The notes under the pieces were generated by a model. It worked only from the letters and a program-made list of their open reading frames with translations, did no database searches and was not told the origin of the DNA. Source: Rahnella victoriana (GTDB lineage Bacteria; Pseudomonadota; Gammaproteobacteria; Enterobacterales; Enterobacteriaceae). From it: 64,000 nt of DNA. Positions 19,335 through 27,246 of this stretch are shown in pieces. Made by a program: the position numbers and the translations under genes. The DNA lies in contig NZ_SJOJ01000006.1 in NCBI RefSeq assembly GCF_004330295.1, positions 124,001 through 188,000 on the forward strand. The letters run 5' to 3'. The stretch's first letter is position 1. Each line of letters begins with the position of its first letter.

Positions 19335-19844
19335 ATGCGTAAACTTACCGCAATGATTGTGGCTTCAACTCTGGCTCTTAGCTCTGCTTCTTTCGCGTTC
19401 GCTGCTGAAACCACCGCCACACCGGCAACTGACGCAACGACCGCGCCGCACGGCAAAATGCTGCACCATAAAGGCCCGCACCACATGAGTCCGTTCGCTG
19501 GCCTGAACCTGACTGAGCAGCAAAAAACTCAGATGAAAGAGATCATGAAAGACAGCGGCGCGCGTCCTGACCGCGCAGCAATGAAAGCGCAGATGGATCA
19601 GATGCACAGCCTGGTGGCGTCCGACAGCTTCGATGAAGCCAAAGTGAAATCGCAAATTGATACCATCACCAAAGCCCAGTCTGACCGTATGCTCGACCGC
19701 GCCCGTGCTGAAAACAAAATGTACAACCTGCTGACACCTGAGCAGAAAAAACAGTTCAATGAGAACTACCAGAAACGCGCTGCCAAAATGGAACAGATGC
19801 GTGACCACAAACCAGGCCAGGAAAAACCAGCAACCGCTGAATAA
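19335..19844 (+). CDS. spy: Periplasmic ATP-independent chaperone Spy
   Basis: 169 residues. A signal peptide of about 23 residues (MRKLTAMIVASTLALSSASFAFA) is followed by a His/Met-rich linker and the LTxxQ-type helical core: LNLTEQQKTQMKEIMKD and LLTPEQKKQFNENYQKR. Spy forms cradle-shaped dimers in the periplasm that bind unfolding proteins under envelope stress. The C-terminal PATAE end equals that of E. coli Spy. ATG 19335 is chosen (TGAGGA eight bases upstream, matches the family N-terminus); the longer frame from 19305 adds residues before the signal peptide. A BaeR-like box lies upstream and a terminator follows. Confidence 0.93.
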   Translation: MRKLTAMIVASTLALSSASFAFAAETTATPATDATTAPHGKMLHHKGPHHMSPFAGLNLTEQQKTQMKEIMKDSGARPDRAAMKAQMDQMHSLVASDSFDEAKVKSQIDTITKAQSDRMLDRARAENKMYNLLTPEQKKQFNENYQKRAAKMEQMRDHKPGQEKPATAE

Positions 19845-19863
19845 TCACTGACCTCTGAGAACA

Positions 19864-19893
19864 CACCGGCCCCTCGTGGCCGGTTTTTTTTTG
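19864..19893 (+). terminator. Rho-independent terminator of spy
   Basis: ACCGGCC / GGCCGGT stem with a short loop (CCTCGT) followed by nine T, then a further T-rich tract. Confidence 0.88.
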
Positions 19894-20138
19894 TTTTTTT
19901 TGCTACCCCGCCACAACTTTTCTGCCAGCCGGTCTGCGTTCCCTGCGCAAAGCGTCAACCCCATCACAGATTCATCTTTAACTTCATACTTTTTTGTTCA
20001 AAAACATTATTTTTAAACAGTAATTTAACATAGGTGCAACGTTATGACGGCTGCGCCGACCCTTACCTCTCTACCTCACACTCTCTACATAAAAAGTGGC
20101 CCGCCTTGCGCAGGACCACTCACAAGGAGTTGTACATC

Positions 20139-22205
20139 ATGAAAAGCGTCAAGTCCGGGATTACCTGGCTGGTGGTGGCGTTAATCGGGGCTTTTGCCTT
20201 TGGAATGCTGGCCCTGAGCCGTGGCGAACACGTTAATGCCCTCTGGCTGGTGGTCGCCGCCATTGCCTGTTACAGCATTGCCTACCGTTTCTACAGTCTG
20301 TTTATCGCTGAAAAAGTCTTTGAACTCGATGACAAACGCCTGACGCCCGCCGAACGTCATAACGACGGGCTGGATTACGTGCCAACCAACAAATGGGTGT
20401 TATTCGGTCACCACTTTGCGGCGATCGCAGGCGCAGGCCCGCTGGTCGGCCCGATCCTGGCGGCTCAGATGGGCTTTCTGCCGGGCACCATCTGGATTTT
20501 AGTCGGCGTGATGCTGGCGGGCGCGGTACAGGATTTCCTGATCCTGTTCATTTCCACCCGTCGCGATGGCCGCTCTCTGGGTGAAATGGCGAAACAGGAA
20601 CTGGGTCATTTCGCTGGCGTCGTGACCATGCTCGGCGCGCTCGGTGTGATGATCATCATTCTTTCCGCGCTGGCCTTAGTGGTGGTCAAGGCGCTGGCTG
20701 ACAGCCCGTGGGGTCTGTTCACCATTGCCGCCACCATTCCGATTGCCCTGTTTATGGGCATCTATATGCGTTTCCTGCGTCCGGGGAAAATCGCAGAAGT
20801 GTCGGTGATTGGCTTTGTGCTGATGATGCTGGCCATCGTGTATGGCGGCAATGTCGCCGCCGATCCTTACTGGGGGCCATTCTTTACCCTGCACGGCACC
20901 ACGCTGACCTGGGTGCTGGTGATCTACGGCTTTATCGCCTCCGTTTTACCGGTCTGGCTGCTGCTGGCGCCGCGCGATTACCTGTCGACATTCCTGAAAA
21001 TTGGCGTGATCGCCGGTCTGGCGGTCGGTATCGTCTTCGCGATGCCGGAAATGAAAATGCCCGCCGTCTCCCGCTTTATTGATGGCAGCGGCCCGGTGTT
21101 CTCCGGCAGCCTGTTCCCGTTCCTGTTTATCACCATCGCCTGCGGCTCGATTTCGGGTTTCCATGCGCTGGTGTCCAGCGGCACCACGCCAAAACTGGTT
21201 GAGCGCGAAAGTCACATCCGCTTTATCGGTTACGGCGCGATGTTGATGGAATCCTTCGTGGCGATCATGGCGCTGATTTGTGCGTCCGTTATCGACCCGG
21301 GTGTGTATTTTGCCATGAACTCACCGGCAGCCCTGATCGGCACCACGGTGGAAAGTGCCTCGCAGGTGATCAACGGCTGGGGCTTTGTCATCACGCCGGA
21401 AATCCTGACCCAGATCGCCAAAGATGTGGGCGAACAGTCGGTACTTTCCCGTGCCGGTGGCGCACCGACCTTCGCCGTCGGGATGGCGCACATTATTACC
21501 GAGGTGTTCAACAGCCGCGCGATGATGGCTTTCTGGTATCACTTCGCCATCCTGTTTGAAGCCTTATTTATTCTGACCGCCGTGGATGCCGGCACCCGCG
21601 CCTGCCGCTTTATGGTGCAGGATCTGGTGGGTGTCGCCGTCCCTTCTCTGGCCAATAACCGTTCCTGGATAGGCACCTTCGCCGGTACGACCGTCGCCGT
21701 CGCAGGCTGGGGCTTCTTCGTGTATCAGGGCGTGGTTGATCCGCTGGGCGGGATCAACACCCTGTGGCCACTGTTTGGTATCGGTAATCAGATGCTGGCG
21801 TCGATGGCGCTGATCCTGGGGACCGTCGTGCTGTTCAAAATGAAAAAACAGCGTTATGCGTGGGTGACTATTTTGCCGACCATCTGGCTGTTTATCACCT
21901 CCATGACAGCGGGCTGGCAGAAGATTTTCCATGAAAAACCGTCAATTGGCTTCCTCGCGCAGGCGAAGAAATTCAATGCCGGGATCGACAGTGGCGAACT
22001 CATCAAACCGGCCAAAACGCTGGCAGACATGCATACCATCGTGCTGAACAATCAGATCAACGCCATCCTGTGCGGCTTCTTCATGCTGGTGGCGGTCACT
22101 ATGCTGATTTCAGCGTTCTTCGTTATCCGCCGCGCGCTGCAATCCGACACCCCGACAGTGCATGAAACCGCCATCGTACAACGTCGCGAGGCCCGCCATG
22201 TCTGA
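20139..22205 (+). CDS. cstA: CstA-family pyruvate/peptide transporter
   Basis: 688 residues with about 16-18 membrane segments. E. coli CstA is a starvation-induced carrier implicated in peptide and pyruvate uptake; its paralogue BtsT is a pyruvate/H+ symporter. Strong signatures: YVPTNKWVLFGHHFAAIAGAGPLVGPILAAQMGFLPG, FISTRRDGRSLGEM, SGFHALVSSGTTPK, RAGGAPTFAVGMA, LTAVDAGTRA and DPLGGINTLWPLFGIGNQMLA. It is closer to CstA than to BtsT over the GWGFVITPE and YAWVTILPTIWL regions. Start ATG 20139 has AAGGAG nine bases upstream; the frame is open further 5' without a ribosome site. It overlaps ybdD by eight bases, the usual cstA-ybdD pairing. Confidence 0.93.
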   Translation: MKSVKSGITWLVVALIGAFAFGMLALSRGEHVNALWLVVAAIACYSIAYRFYSLFIAEKVFELDDKRLTPAERHNDGLDYVPTNKWVLFGHHFAAIAGAGPLVGPILAAQMGFLPGTIWILVGVMLAGAVQDFLILFISTRRDGRSLGEMAKQELGHFAGVVTMLGALGVMIIILSALALVVVKALADSPWGLFTIAATIPIALFMGIYMRFLRPGKIAEVSVIGFVLMMLAIVYGGNVAADPYWGPFFTLHGTTLTWVLVIYGFIASVLPVWLLLAPRDYLSTFLKIGVIAGLAVGIVFAMPEMKMPAVSRFIDGSGPVFSGSLFPFLFITIACGSISGFHALVSSGTTPKLVERESHIRFIGYGAMLMESFVAIMALICASVIDPGVYFAMNSPAALIGTTVESASQVINGWGFVITPEILTQIAKDVGEQSVLSRAGGAPTFAVGMAHIITEVFNSRAMMAFWYHFAILFEALFILTAVDAGTRACRFMVQDLVGVAVPSLANNRSWIGTFAGTTVAVAGWGFFVYQGVVDPLGGINTLWPLFGIGNQMLASMALILGTVVLFKMKKQRYAWVTILPTIWLFITSMTAGWQKIFHEKPSIGFLAQAKKFNAGIDSGELIKPAKTLADMHTIVLNNQINAILCGFFMLVAVTMLISAFFVIRRALQSDTPTVHETAIVQRREARHV

Positions 22206-22503
22206 GTCACGCGCGTTATTCAAAATATCGCGGCCTGCTGCGCTGCACATTATCCGCTGCCAGCCTTTATTCACCGTGCAGCCAAAACCGCACAATGTCA
22301 CCGACTGGCTGAAACTGGCGATCAAACGCACCGCGCAAAGTTTCCGCCTGATGGTCGGTGTGCAGGATTATCAGAATTATGTCCGGCATATGCAGGTCCG
22401 GCACCCGGAAATGCAACCCATGACCGAGCGCGAATTCCACCGGCGATGTCTGGAAGCGAGGTTCCCGAGCGAAGGCGGGAAAATGGGGAAATGTCCGTGC
22501 TGA
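22198..22503 (+). CDS. ybdD: YbdD/YjiX (DUF466) family protein with an extended N-terminus
   Basis: 101 residues. The C-terminal 60 or so residues match the family: IKRTAQSFRLMVGVQDYQNYVRHMQVRHPEMQPMTEREFHRRCLEARFPSEGG, ending CPC. E. coli YbdD and YjiX are about 65-67 residues and are always encoded just after the CstA/BtsT carrier; they are thought to support its activity. Here about 36 extra residues (MSESRALFKISRPAALHIIRC...) precede the domain because the only credible start, ATG 22198, lies in the end of cstA. No internal start with a ribosome site is visible. The remaining 250 bases to the next gene contain an eight-pair hairpin at 22538-22561 without a T run and nothing else. Confidence 0.85.
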   Translation: MSESRALFKISRPAALHIIRCQPLFTVQPKPHNVTDWLKLAIKRTAQSFRLMVGVQDYQNYVRHMQVRHPEMQPMTEREFHRRCLEARFPSEGGKMGKCPC

Positions 22504-22757
22504 GTGAGTATCCTTCGGCACAATAAAAGAACATGGACCTTCCCCTTTCAACAGGGGAAGGCTGCCCGCCGGAATCTCCTTCGCCCTGTATTCCATTGTT
22601 CCGTGAGCTCATTTATATTTTTACATCCCCTGTGATAACCGCCTCAAAACCTCACATTGAAATGTGTTGCCTTGTGATTTTCGCCGGAACGCCTCTGCTG
22701 CTAATTTGACCGCATTCGTTTTATATCAGTTTAATTTTAACTTCTGAGGAAAAGGTC

Positions 22758-23093
22758 ATGATTGGTGCAGCACAAGCCCGCGATATCGTATTAATGGAGC
22801 ACGGTATCATACTTGCTATTGTCGGGATGTCGGCGTGGGGCGGATTTGTCCGCTATATCATGCTGAGAACACGTAAGCCGTTTATTGAAGAGTTGAAAGC
22901 CTGTCTTCTGCAAATTGTCGTTTCTTGTTTCACCGGGATGCTGGTGAGTATTTTTGTTCTTTCACGGGATGCAAGCGATGACCGGTTAATGATCGTCGCC
23001 GGTTTAGGAGGCGTGTTTGCCGGTCCGCTGCTCACGCTGGTGGGCAAGAAAATCGCGGGTTATATCGATAACTACAATCCGGTGCCCAAATAA
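22758..23093 (+). CDS. Orphan holin-like (LydA/holin III type) small membrane protein
   Basis: 111 residues, about three membrane segments: residues 13-32 (MEHGIILAIVGMSAWGGFVRYI), 48-67 (ACLLQIVVSCFTGMLVSIFVL) and 78-98 (MIVAGLGGVFAGPLLTLVGKKI), with charged loops. Size and pattern fit phage holins of the LydA-like superfamily, but no endolysin, spanin or other phage gene is nearby. AGGAAAAGGTC precedes ATG 22758. It may be a domesticated holin or an unrelated three-helix membrane protein. A 9-bp tandem repeat and a terminator follow immediately. Confidence 0.5.
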   Translation: MIGAAQARDIVLMEHGIILAIVGMSAWGGFVRYIMLRTRKPFIEELKACLLQIVVSCFTGMLVSIFVLSRDASDDRLMIVAGLGGVFAGPLLTLVGKKIAGYIDNYNPVPK

Positions 23094-23100
23094 GCACATT

Positions 23101-23136
23101 CACTTCTTCCACTTCTTCCACTTCTTCCACTTCTTC
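23101..23136 (+). repeat. Tandem repeat, four perfect copies of CACTTCTTC
   Basis: Four exact 9-bp units lie between the holin-like stop codon (23091-23093) and the terminator stem. No coding role; likely generated by slippage and possibly variable between strains. Confidence 0.95.
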
Positions 23137-23168
23137 CCCGGCAACCTGCATACGCCGGGGATTTTTTT
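23136..23168 (+). terminator. Rho-independent terminator after the holin-like gene
   Basis: Stem CCCCGGC / GCCGGGG with an 11-base loop, then ATTTTTTT. The 5' arm starts at the last base of the tandem repeat. Confidence 0.85.
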
Positions 23169-23201
23169 GCCTGTTCTGGTAGCTGACAGGTTACGCCCCG
23201 C

Positions 23202-24128
23202 TTAACTTGCCACCAGCATCGGTTCCAGCACCGGCGCGGTTTGTTCGAAGACCAGTGACAGCAGGATCTTCTTCACGGCCATCGCTTCCTGCGATAACGC
23301 CAGCGTTTCTGACACGCAAAGTGAAAGCGGCACCTGTATCGACGGGCTGCTGATGCAGGACATCCAGGCTTTCGCCGGGCCGGTCATGGCACGGGCGGCA
23401 GACTCCGGCAGGATAGTCGACCCCAGCCCGCTGGCGACAACAGCCGTCAGCGTGGCGGAGGATTCAATTTCACCAATAATATTGGCGCTTAAACGGCGCA
23501 CCGCCATGGCATCATCCACCAGACGGCGCATGACATTGTGCGAACGCGGCATAAACAGGTTAAGTCTCGCCACATCACTGAGTTCGACATATTTCCCCGG
23601 ATTCGGCACGGAATGCGCTCCGACCAGATACAAATCTTCTTTCATCAGCGGCTGACTGCTCAGCCCGGTCGCGGTATGGGTGGCGTAAAACACGGCCATA
23701 TCCATGCGCCCGTTGAGCACTAAATCGCCCAGCGCGGTGCCGAAATTCTCGTTGAGATACAACAGAATACCCGGATGCTGCTTGCGGACTTCCTGTAATA
23801 ACGGCAGCGCCAGCTGAGAAGCCGCCGTTCCCGGCGCGAGACCGACTGAAACCTGCCCGCTCAGGGACTGACCGGCGTTGTTGACCGCGCTGTGGATCTG
23901 GTCGCACTGGCGTAAAATCGCCTGCGCATGGGAATAAAGAATATTACCGGCTTCGGTGGGAGTGACGCCGCGCTTGGTGCGAATCAGCAATTGTTGCTGC
24001 AATTCCCCTTCCAGTGTCGCCAGTTGCTGACTTAATGCCGGTTGGGCGATGTGCAGAACATCAGCGGCCTGCGTCAGGCTGCCGATATCGACGATTTTCA
24101 CAAAGTACTTCAGACGTCTGAGATTCAT
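23202..24128 (-). CDS. nac: LysR-type nitrogen assimilation control protein
   Basis: 308 residues (Klebsiella Nac 305). The N-terminus MNLRRLKYFVKIVDIGSLTQAADVLHIAQPALSQQLATLEGELQQQLLIRTKRGVTPTEAG is almost that of Nac, and GQVSVGLAPGTAAS, LLKEDL-like and IIGEIESSATLTAVVASGLGSTILPESAAR continue the match through the effector domain. Nac carries the nitrogen-limitation signal from NtrC to sigma-70 promoters and needs no coinducer. ATG 24128 with GGAGA five bases upstream is used; the frame extends far 5' without support. Its own sigma-54 promoter and NtrC-like sites lie upstream, as in Klebsiella. Confidence 0.9.
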   Translation of the reverse strand: MNLRRLKYFVKIVDIGSLTQAADVLHIAQPALSQQLATLEGELQQQLLIRTKRGVTPTEAGNILYSHAQAILRQCDQIHSAVNNAGQSLSGQVSVGLAPGTAASQLALPLLQEVRKQHPGILLYLNENFGTALGDLVLNGRMDMAVFYATHTATGLSSQPLMKEDLYLVGAHSVPNPGKYVELSDVARLNLFMPRSHNVMRRLVDDAMAVRRLSANIIGEIESSATLTAVVASGLGSTILPESAARAMTGPAKAWMSCISSPSIQVPLSLCVSETLALSQEAMAVKKILLSLVFEQTAPVLEPMLVAS

Positions 24129-24205
24129 CTCGGTCTCCATCTTGCGCGAAAAGGGTTTACCCCGGGCTGTCGTTATTGGTGTGAATAATAAGCGTGACTG
24201 ATAAA

Positions 24206-24221
24206 AGCAAGATTTACGCCA
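24206..24221 (-). promoter_or_regulatory. Sigma-54 promoter of nac
   Basis: Minus strand TGGCGTA-AATC-TTGCT fits the -24/-12 consensus with correct spacing. It lies about 80 bases upstream of the nac start codon. Confidence 0.85.
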
Positions 24222-24347
24222 ATCTCCGGCGCACAGCGGAAAAACGCCCGTCGCCGGGGCTAACATCGCAAGATATAAGAGAAAACGATTACGGGAGGGG
24301 AAGAAAAACCGGGAAGACCAGAAAAAATTAAGCCGAATGTAAGGCTC

Positions 24348-24377
24348 TGCATCACAAGAGTGCACCAACATAATGCA
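24348..24377. promoter_or_regulatory. Two overlapping NtrC-like sites upstream of nac
   Basis: TGCATC-ACAAG-AGTGCA (24348-24364) and TGCACC-AACAT-AATGCA (24361-24377) each match TGCACY-N5-RGTGCA with one mismatch in the arms and share a TGCA. They lie roughly 150-175 bp upstream of the expected start site, a usual enhancer distance. Bases 24378-24464 hold nothing further that I can see. Confidence 0.7.
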
Positions 24378-24464
24378 TTCTTATGGAGCAGACTTATAAA
24401 TTAGCAGGGTTAATATCTGTGATGTCACGCCACGCTGCCGTGACATCACGCTCAGATGAAGTGC

Positions 24465-25250
24465 TTATATTGACGGGATCATGCCGCCATCCACGCGGAT
24501 CACTGAACCGGTCATATACGAAGCCTGCTGGCTGGCGAGAAACGCCGCCACCGCGCCATACTCTTCCGGTTTTCCGTAACGTCTGGCCGGAATGCTGGCG
24601 GCACTTTTCGCCGCAACGTCTTCCACCGACGTGCCTTCACGCCCGGCGCGGGCGGCATCAAGCTGCCCCAAACGCTGAGTGGAAATGCGTCCCGGCACCA
24701 TGACGTTAACCGTAATGCCGTCGCCCGCGACTTCAGAAGCCAGTGTTTTTGACCAGCCGACCAGCGCCATGCGCAGCGTATTCGACATCCCGAGACTGGC
24801 AATCGGGGCAATAACGCCGGACGAAGTACTGGTAATGATCCGCCCCCAGCCCGCGTTGTGCATATCCGGCAGCACTTTATCGGTGAGCTGGATCAGCGAA
24901 CTGACCATGGTTGAAAATTGCGTCTGCCAGGCTTCCGGCGCGACACCTGCGGCTTTGGTCGGCGGCGGCCCGCCGGAGTTGTTAACCAGGATCCCGACCG
25001 GACCCAGTGTGCGGCGGATCTGCATCAGCACGTCATCGAAGCTTTCCGGTGCCGTCAGATCCAGCACCCACGCCTGCGCGGTGCCGCCCTGCTTTTTAAT
25101 CAGGCTGACCGTCTCCTGCAACGCACTCAGCGTACGCCCGCAGACCGCCACCTGAACGCCTTCGCCCGCCAGGGCAATGGCCATCGCACGGCCTAAGCCG
25201 CCGCCCGCACCACTGACCAGCGCCACGCGGCCCTGAATACCAAAATCCAT
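24465..25250 (-). CDS. SDR-family oxidoreductase
   Basis: 261 residues, classical short-chain dehydrogenase. Cofactor loop SGAGGGLGRA (about 14-23), LVNNSGGPPP at the NNAG position, C-terminal TGSVIRVDGGMIPSI. The catalytic Ser is in STSSGVIAPIASLG, but the usual YxxxK is poorly kept: the expected Tyr appears replaced in LGMSNTLRMALVGWSK, where Asn or another residue stands before the Lys. This recalls the FabG-like SDRs with SNxxK active sites. GAGGA precedes ATG 25250 by seven bases. It follows the GntR gene in the same direction and probably belongs to the catabolic cluster that starts at 26382. Confidence 0.82.
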   Translation of the reverse strand: MDFGIQGRVALVSGAGGGLGRAMAIALAGEGVQVAVCGRTLSALQETVSLIKKQGGTAQAWVLDLTAPESFDDVLMQIRRTLGPVGILVNNSGGPPPTKAAGVAPEAWQTQFSTMVSSLIQLTDKVLPDMHNAGWGRIITSTSSGVIAPIASLGMSNTLRMALVGWSKTLASEVAGDGITVNVMVPGRISTQRLGQLDAARAGREGTSVEDVAAKSAASIPARRYGKPEEYGAVAAFLASQQASYMTGSVIRVDGGMIPSI

Positions 25251-25289
25251 CACTTTTTCCTCTGGTTTACGTATGACAAAAACAGCGGA

Positions 25290-26189
25290 TCACCCAACCT
25301 TGCTGACTTTGTTGAGCACCATCTGATAAGCCGATTGCAGGTGACTGCGCATCATCTCCGCCGCCGCCTCCATCCGCCCTTCCAGCACGGCGTCGATGAT
25401 CGCGACATGTTCCTCGCACCATTCGCGCACGCGTTGTTTATTGGTGTAACTGCCGAATTCCAGCAGGCGGCGCAGCCGGTTTTGCTGCTGGATCGCCTGT
25501 AAAACGAAAATATTGCCGCTGAATTCCGCCAGCAGCTCGTGGAAGGTGGCGTCCGTTTCGAAAATCTGACGGCCATCCACGGCCAGAATGTCCGGGTGAG
25601 TAATCAGATAGATATGCTGCATCCGCAGACGCCGCAGCGCGCTTTTATCGGCGTGAAAACCTGCCGCCATCAGCGCGCCCGGCTCAATCATCAGACGGAA
25701 ACCGTAGCCGTTACTCAGCGCCACGTCAGTATTGAGCGTCGGTAAAAACGACCAGCCATGCCCCTTGTTACGGGCGATCAGACCGTCTTCCGCCAGCCGC
25801 AACAATGTCCGCGCCAGCACCCCGCGATCGACGTCATAGCGTTGTGCGATTTCCGTCTGGGTCAGGGAATCCGGCAACTTTCCGGCAATGCGATCCTTCA
25901 CCAGTTGCTCATACAAATCCTGATCGCTGCTGGCGGGAATATCGATGCTGATCCGCTGAAGTTCATCGAAGGCTTTCAGCAGAAAAAAACCCTGATTGCG
26001 CCGGGCTTCGATAATCCCCAATTCACACAGCAATTTCAGCGCAGTACGTACCGGCGTGCGCGAAACGCCGAGCATATCGGCCAGTTGTTGTTCCCTGAGA
26101 TGATGACCTGGCTCAAATCTTGCTTCACGTATCAGGTCAAGGATTTGGTTTGCCAGACGCCTTCCGCTGGCTGTCGTAGTTTGGGTCAT
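25290..26189 (-). CDS. GntR-family regulator with two winged-helix segments and a FCD-type domain
   Basis: 299 residues. Residues 10-73 are a GntR winged helix (FEPGHHLREQQLADMLGVSRTPVRTALKLLCELGIIEARRNQGFFL). A second winged-helix-like segment follows at about 90-150 (DLYEQLVKDRIAGKLPDSLTQTEIAQRYDVDRGVLARTLLRLAEDGLIARNKGHGWSFLP), then an all-helical FCD-like ligand domain to the end. Most FadR/VanR relatives have only one DNA-binding domain and are 220-250 residues. Divergent from the ABC transporter cluster by 192 bases, so it is its likely local regulator. Confidence 0.85.
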   Translation of the reverse strand: MTQTTTASGRRLANQILDLIREARFEPGHHLREQQLADMLGVSRTPVRTALKLLCELGIIEARRNQGFFLLKAFDELQRISIDIPASSDQDLYEQLVKDRIAGKLPDSLTQTEIAQRYDVDRGVLARTLLRLAEDGLIARNKGHGWSFLPTLNTDVALSNGYGFRLMIEPGALMAAGFHADKSALRRLRMQHIYLITHPDILAVDGRQIFETDATFHELLAEFSGNIFVLQAIQQQNRLRRLLEFGSYTNKQRVREWCEEHVAIIDAVLEGRMEAAAEMMRSHLQSAYQMVLNKVSKVG

Positions 26190-26225
26190 GGAGTTGCAGT
26201 ACCTGAAAGTATTTGTTGTTTAGGT

Positions 26226-26337
26226 TTGTACAATATCACAAGCCTTGAGGATGGTGAAGTCTGGTTATAAAGCCCCCAAATCGTGCAATTAATGCACCAA
26301 AAAAGAGCCTTGACTCACAAATTTAATTGTATTTAAT
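26226..26337 (+). promoter_or_regulatory. Divergent control region with promoter and two small dyads
   Basis: Sigma-70 promoter for the ABC cluster: TTGACT (26310-26315), 16 bases, TTTAAT (26332-26337). Just upstream lies a dyad GTGCA-ATTAA-TGCAC (26283-26297), and nearer the regulator gene the palindrome TTGTACAA (26226-26233). Either could be the GntR operator; which one is undecided. Confidence 0.5.
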
Positions 26338-26381
26338 GAGACACAAAGAGCAATCCTGCTCATGGGAAACGGGAGTCTGTC

Positions 26382-27200
26382 ATGTCAAAAAAAGCTTTTT
26401 TGCGTCGATATGCCGCCATCTCTCTGGCCGCTATTTGCCTGAGTGCCCCGCTGTTCAGCCAGGCCGCCGCGCCTGCACTGGTCAGCAAAGGTCAGCTGAC
26501 GTACGGCACTGCTGCCACGTTCATGCCGTTTGAATTCACCAAAGACGGCAAGCTGACCGGTTTCGATATCGATCTGATCACCGCCCTGTCGAAAGCACTG
26601 GCGCTGAAACCGGAACCGATGTCGATGGAGTTCAAAGGGCTGATCCCTGCGTTACAGGGGAAACGCCTCGATATCATCAACTCGGCGATGTACATCAACC
26701 CGACCCGCTCTGAACAGGTGGATTTTGTGCCGTATCTGAAAATCGGCAGCCGGGTGATTGTGGCGAAAGGCAATCCGGAAAAAATCACCGGCCGCGATTT
26801 GTCGCTCTGCGGCAAAAACATTGCCGTGACGCTGGGCGGGATTGAAGAGAGTCAGGCGCGGGCGGATAACCAGAAATGTCTGGATGCCAAAAAACCGGCG
26901 CTGACCGTACTGACCTTCCCGGCCGCGACGGATTCCGCCGTGGCGGTGGCTCAAAAACGGGCTGACGCGGAATTCCTTTCCACACCGGGTGCCGTGGCCT
27001 TACTGAGCGAAAAAGGTGACACCTTCGAAGCCGTCGGTGACGAGTTTGAAGCTGACACCCATATCGGTTTTGCTGTGCGTAAAGGCGATGCCGAAATGAA
27101 ATCGCTGCTGGAAAAAGGCCTTCAGGATCTGGTGAAAGACGGCACTTACCAGAAACTCATCACCAAATGGCAGTTCCCGGCTTCCGTATCCATCTTCTGA
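26382..27200 (+). CDS. Amino-acid-type ABC transporter binding protein (family 3)
   Basis: 272 residues. A signal peptide of about 29 residues (MSKKAFLRRYAAISLAAIC... SQAAA) precedes a mature protein with the family 3 start LVSKGQLTYGTAATFMPFEFTKDGKLTGFDIDLITALSKAL, then PALQGKRLDIINSAMYINPTRSEQVDFVPY. Such proteins bind polar amino acids or amino-acid derivatives in the periplasm. GGGAG lies upstream of ATG 26382. First gene of a seven-gene rightward run; its ligand is probably the substrate of the hydrolases encoded further down. Confidence 0.9.
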   Translation: MSKKAFLRRYAAISLAAICLSAPLFSQAAAPALVSKGQLTYGTAATFMPFEFTKDGKLTGFDIDLITALSKALALKPEPMSMEFKGLIPALQGKRLDIINSAMYINPTRSEQVDFVPYLKIGSRVIVAKGNPEKITGRDLSLCGKNIAVTLGGIEESQARADNQKCLDAKKPALTVLTFPAATDSAVAVAQKRADAEFLSTPGAVALLSEKGDTFEAVGDEFEADTHIGFAVRKGDAEMKSLLEKGLQDLVKDGTYQKLITKWQFPASVSIF

Positions 27201-27246
27201 CATCCTGAAGTGTAGAAAAGCGTTGCCCTGACGTTGAGGAAAGTTC

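Noticed and set aside
20034..20138. N-terminal extension of cstA
   Set aside because: Open in frame but without a ribosome site; the ATG at 20139 has AAGGAG and fits the family N-terminus.
22538..22561. Hairpin CCTTCCCC / GGGGAAGG after ybdD considered as a terminator
   Set aside because: No T run follows on either strand; kept only as a note in the ybdD entry.
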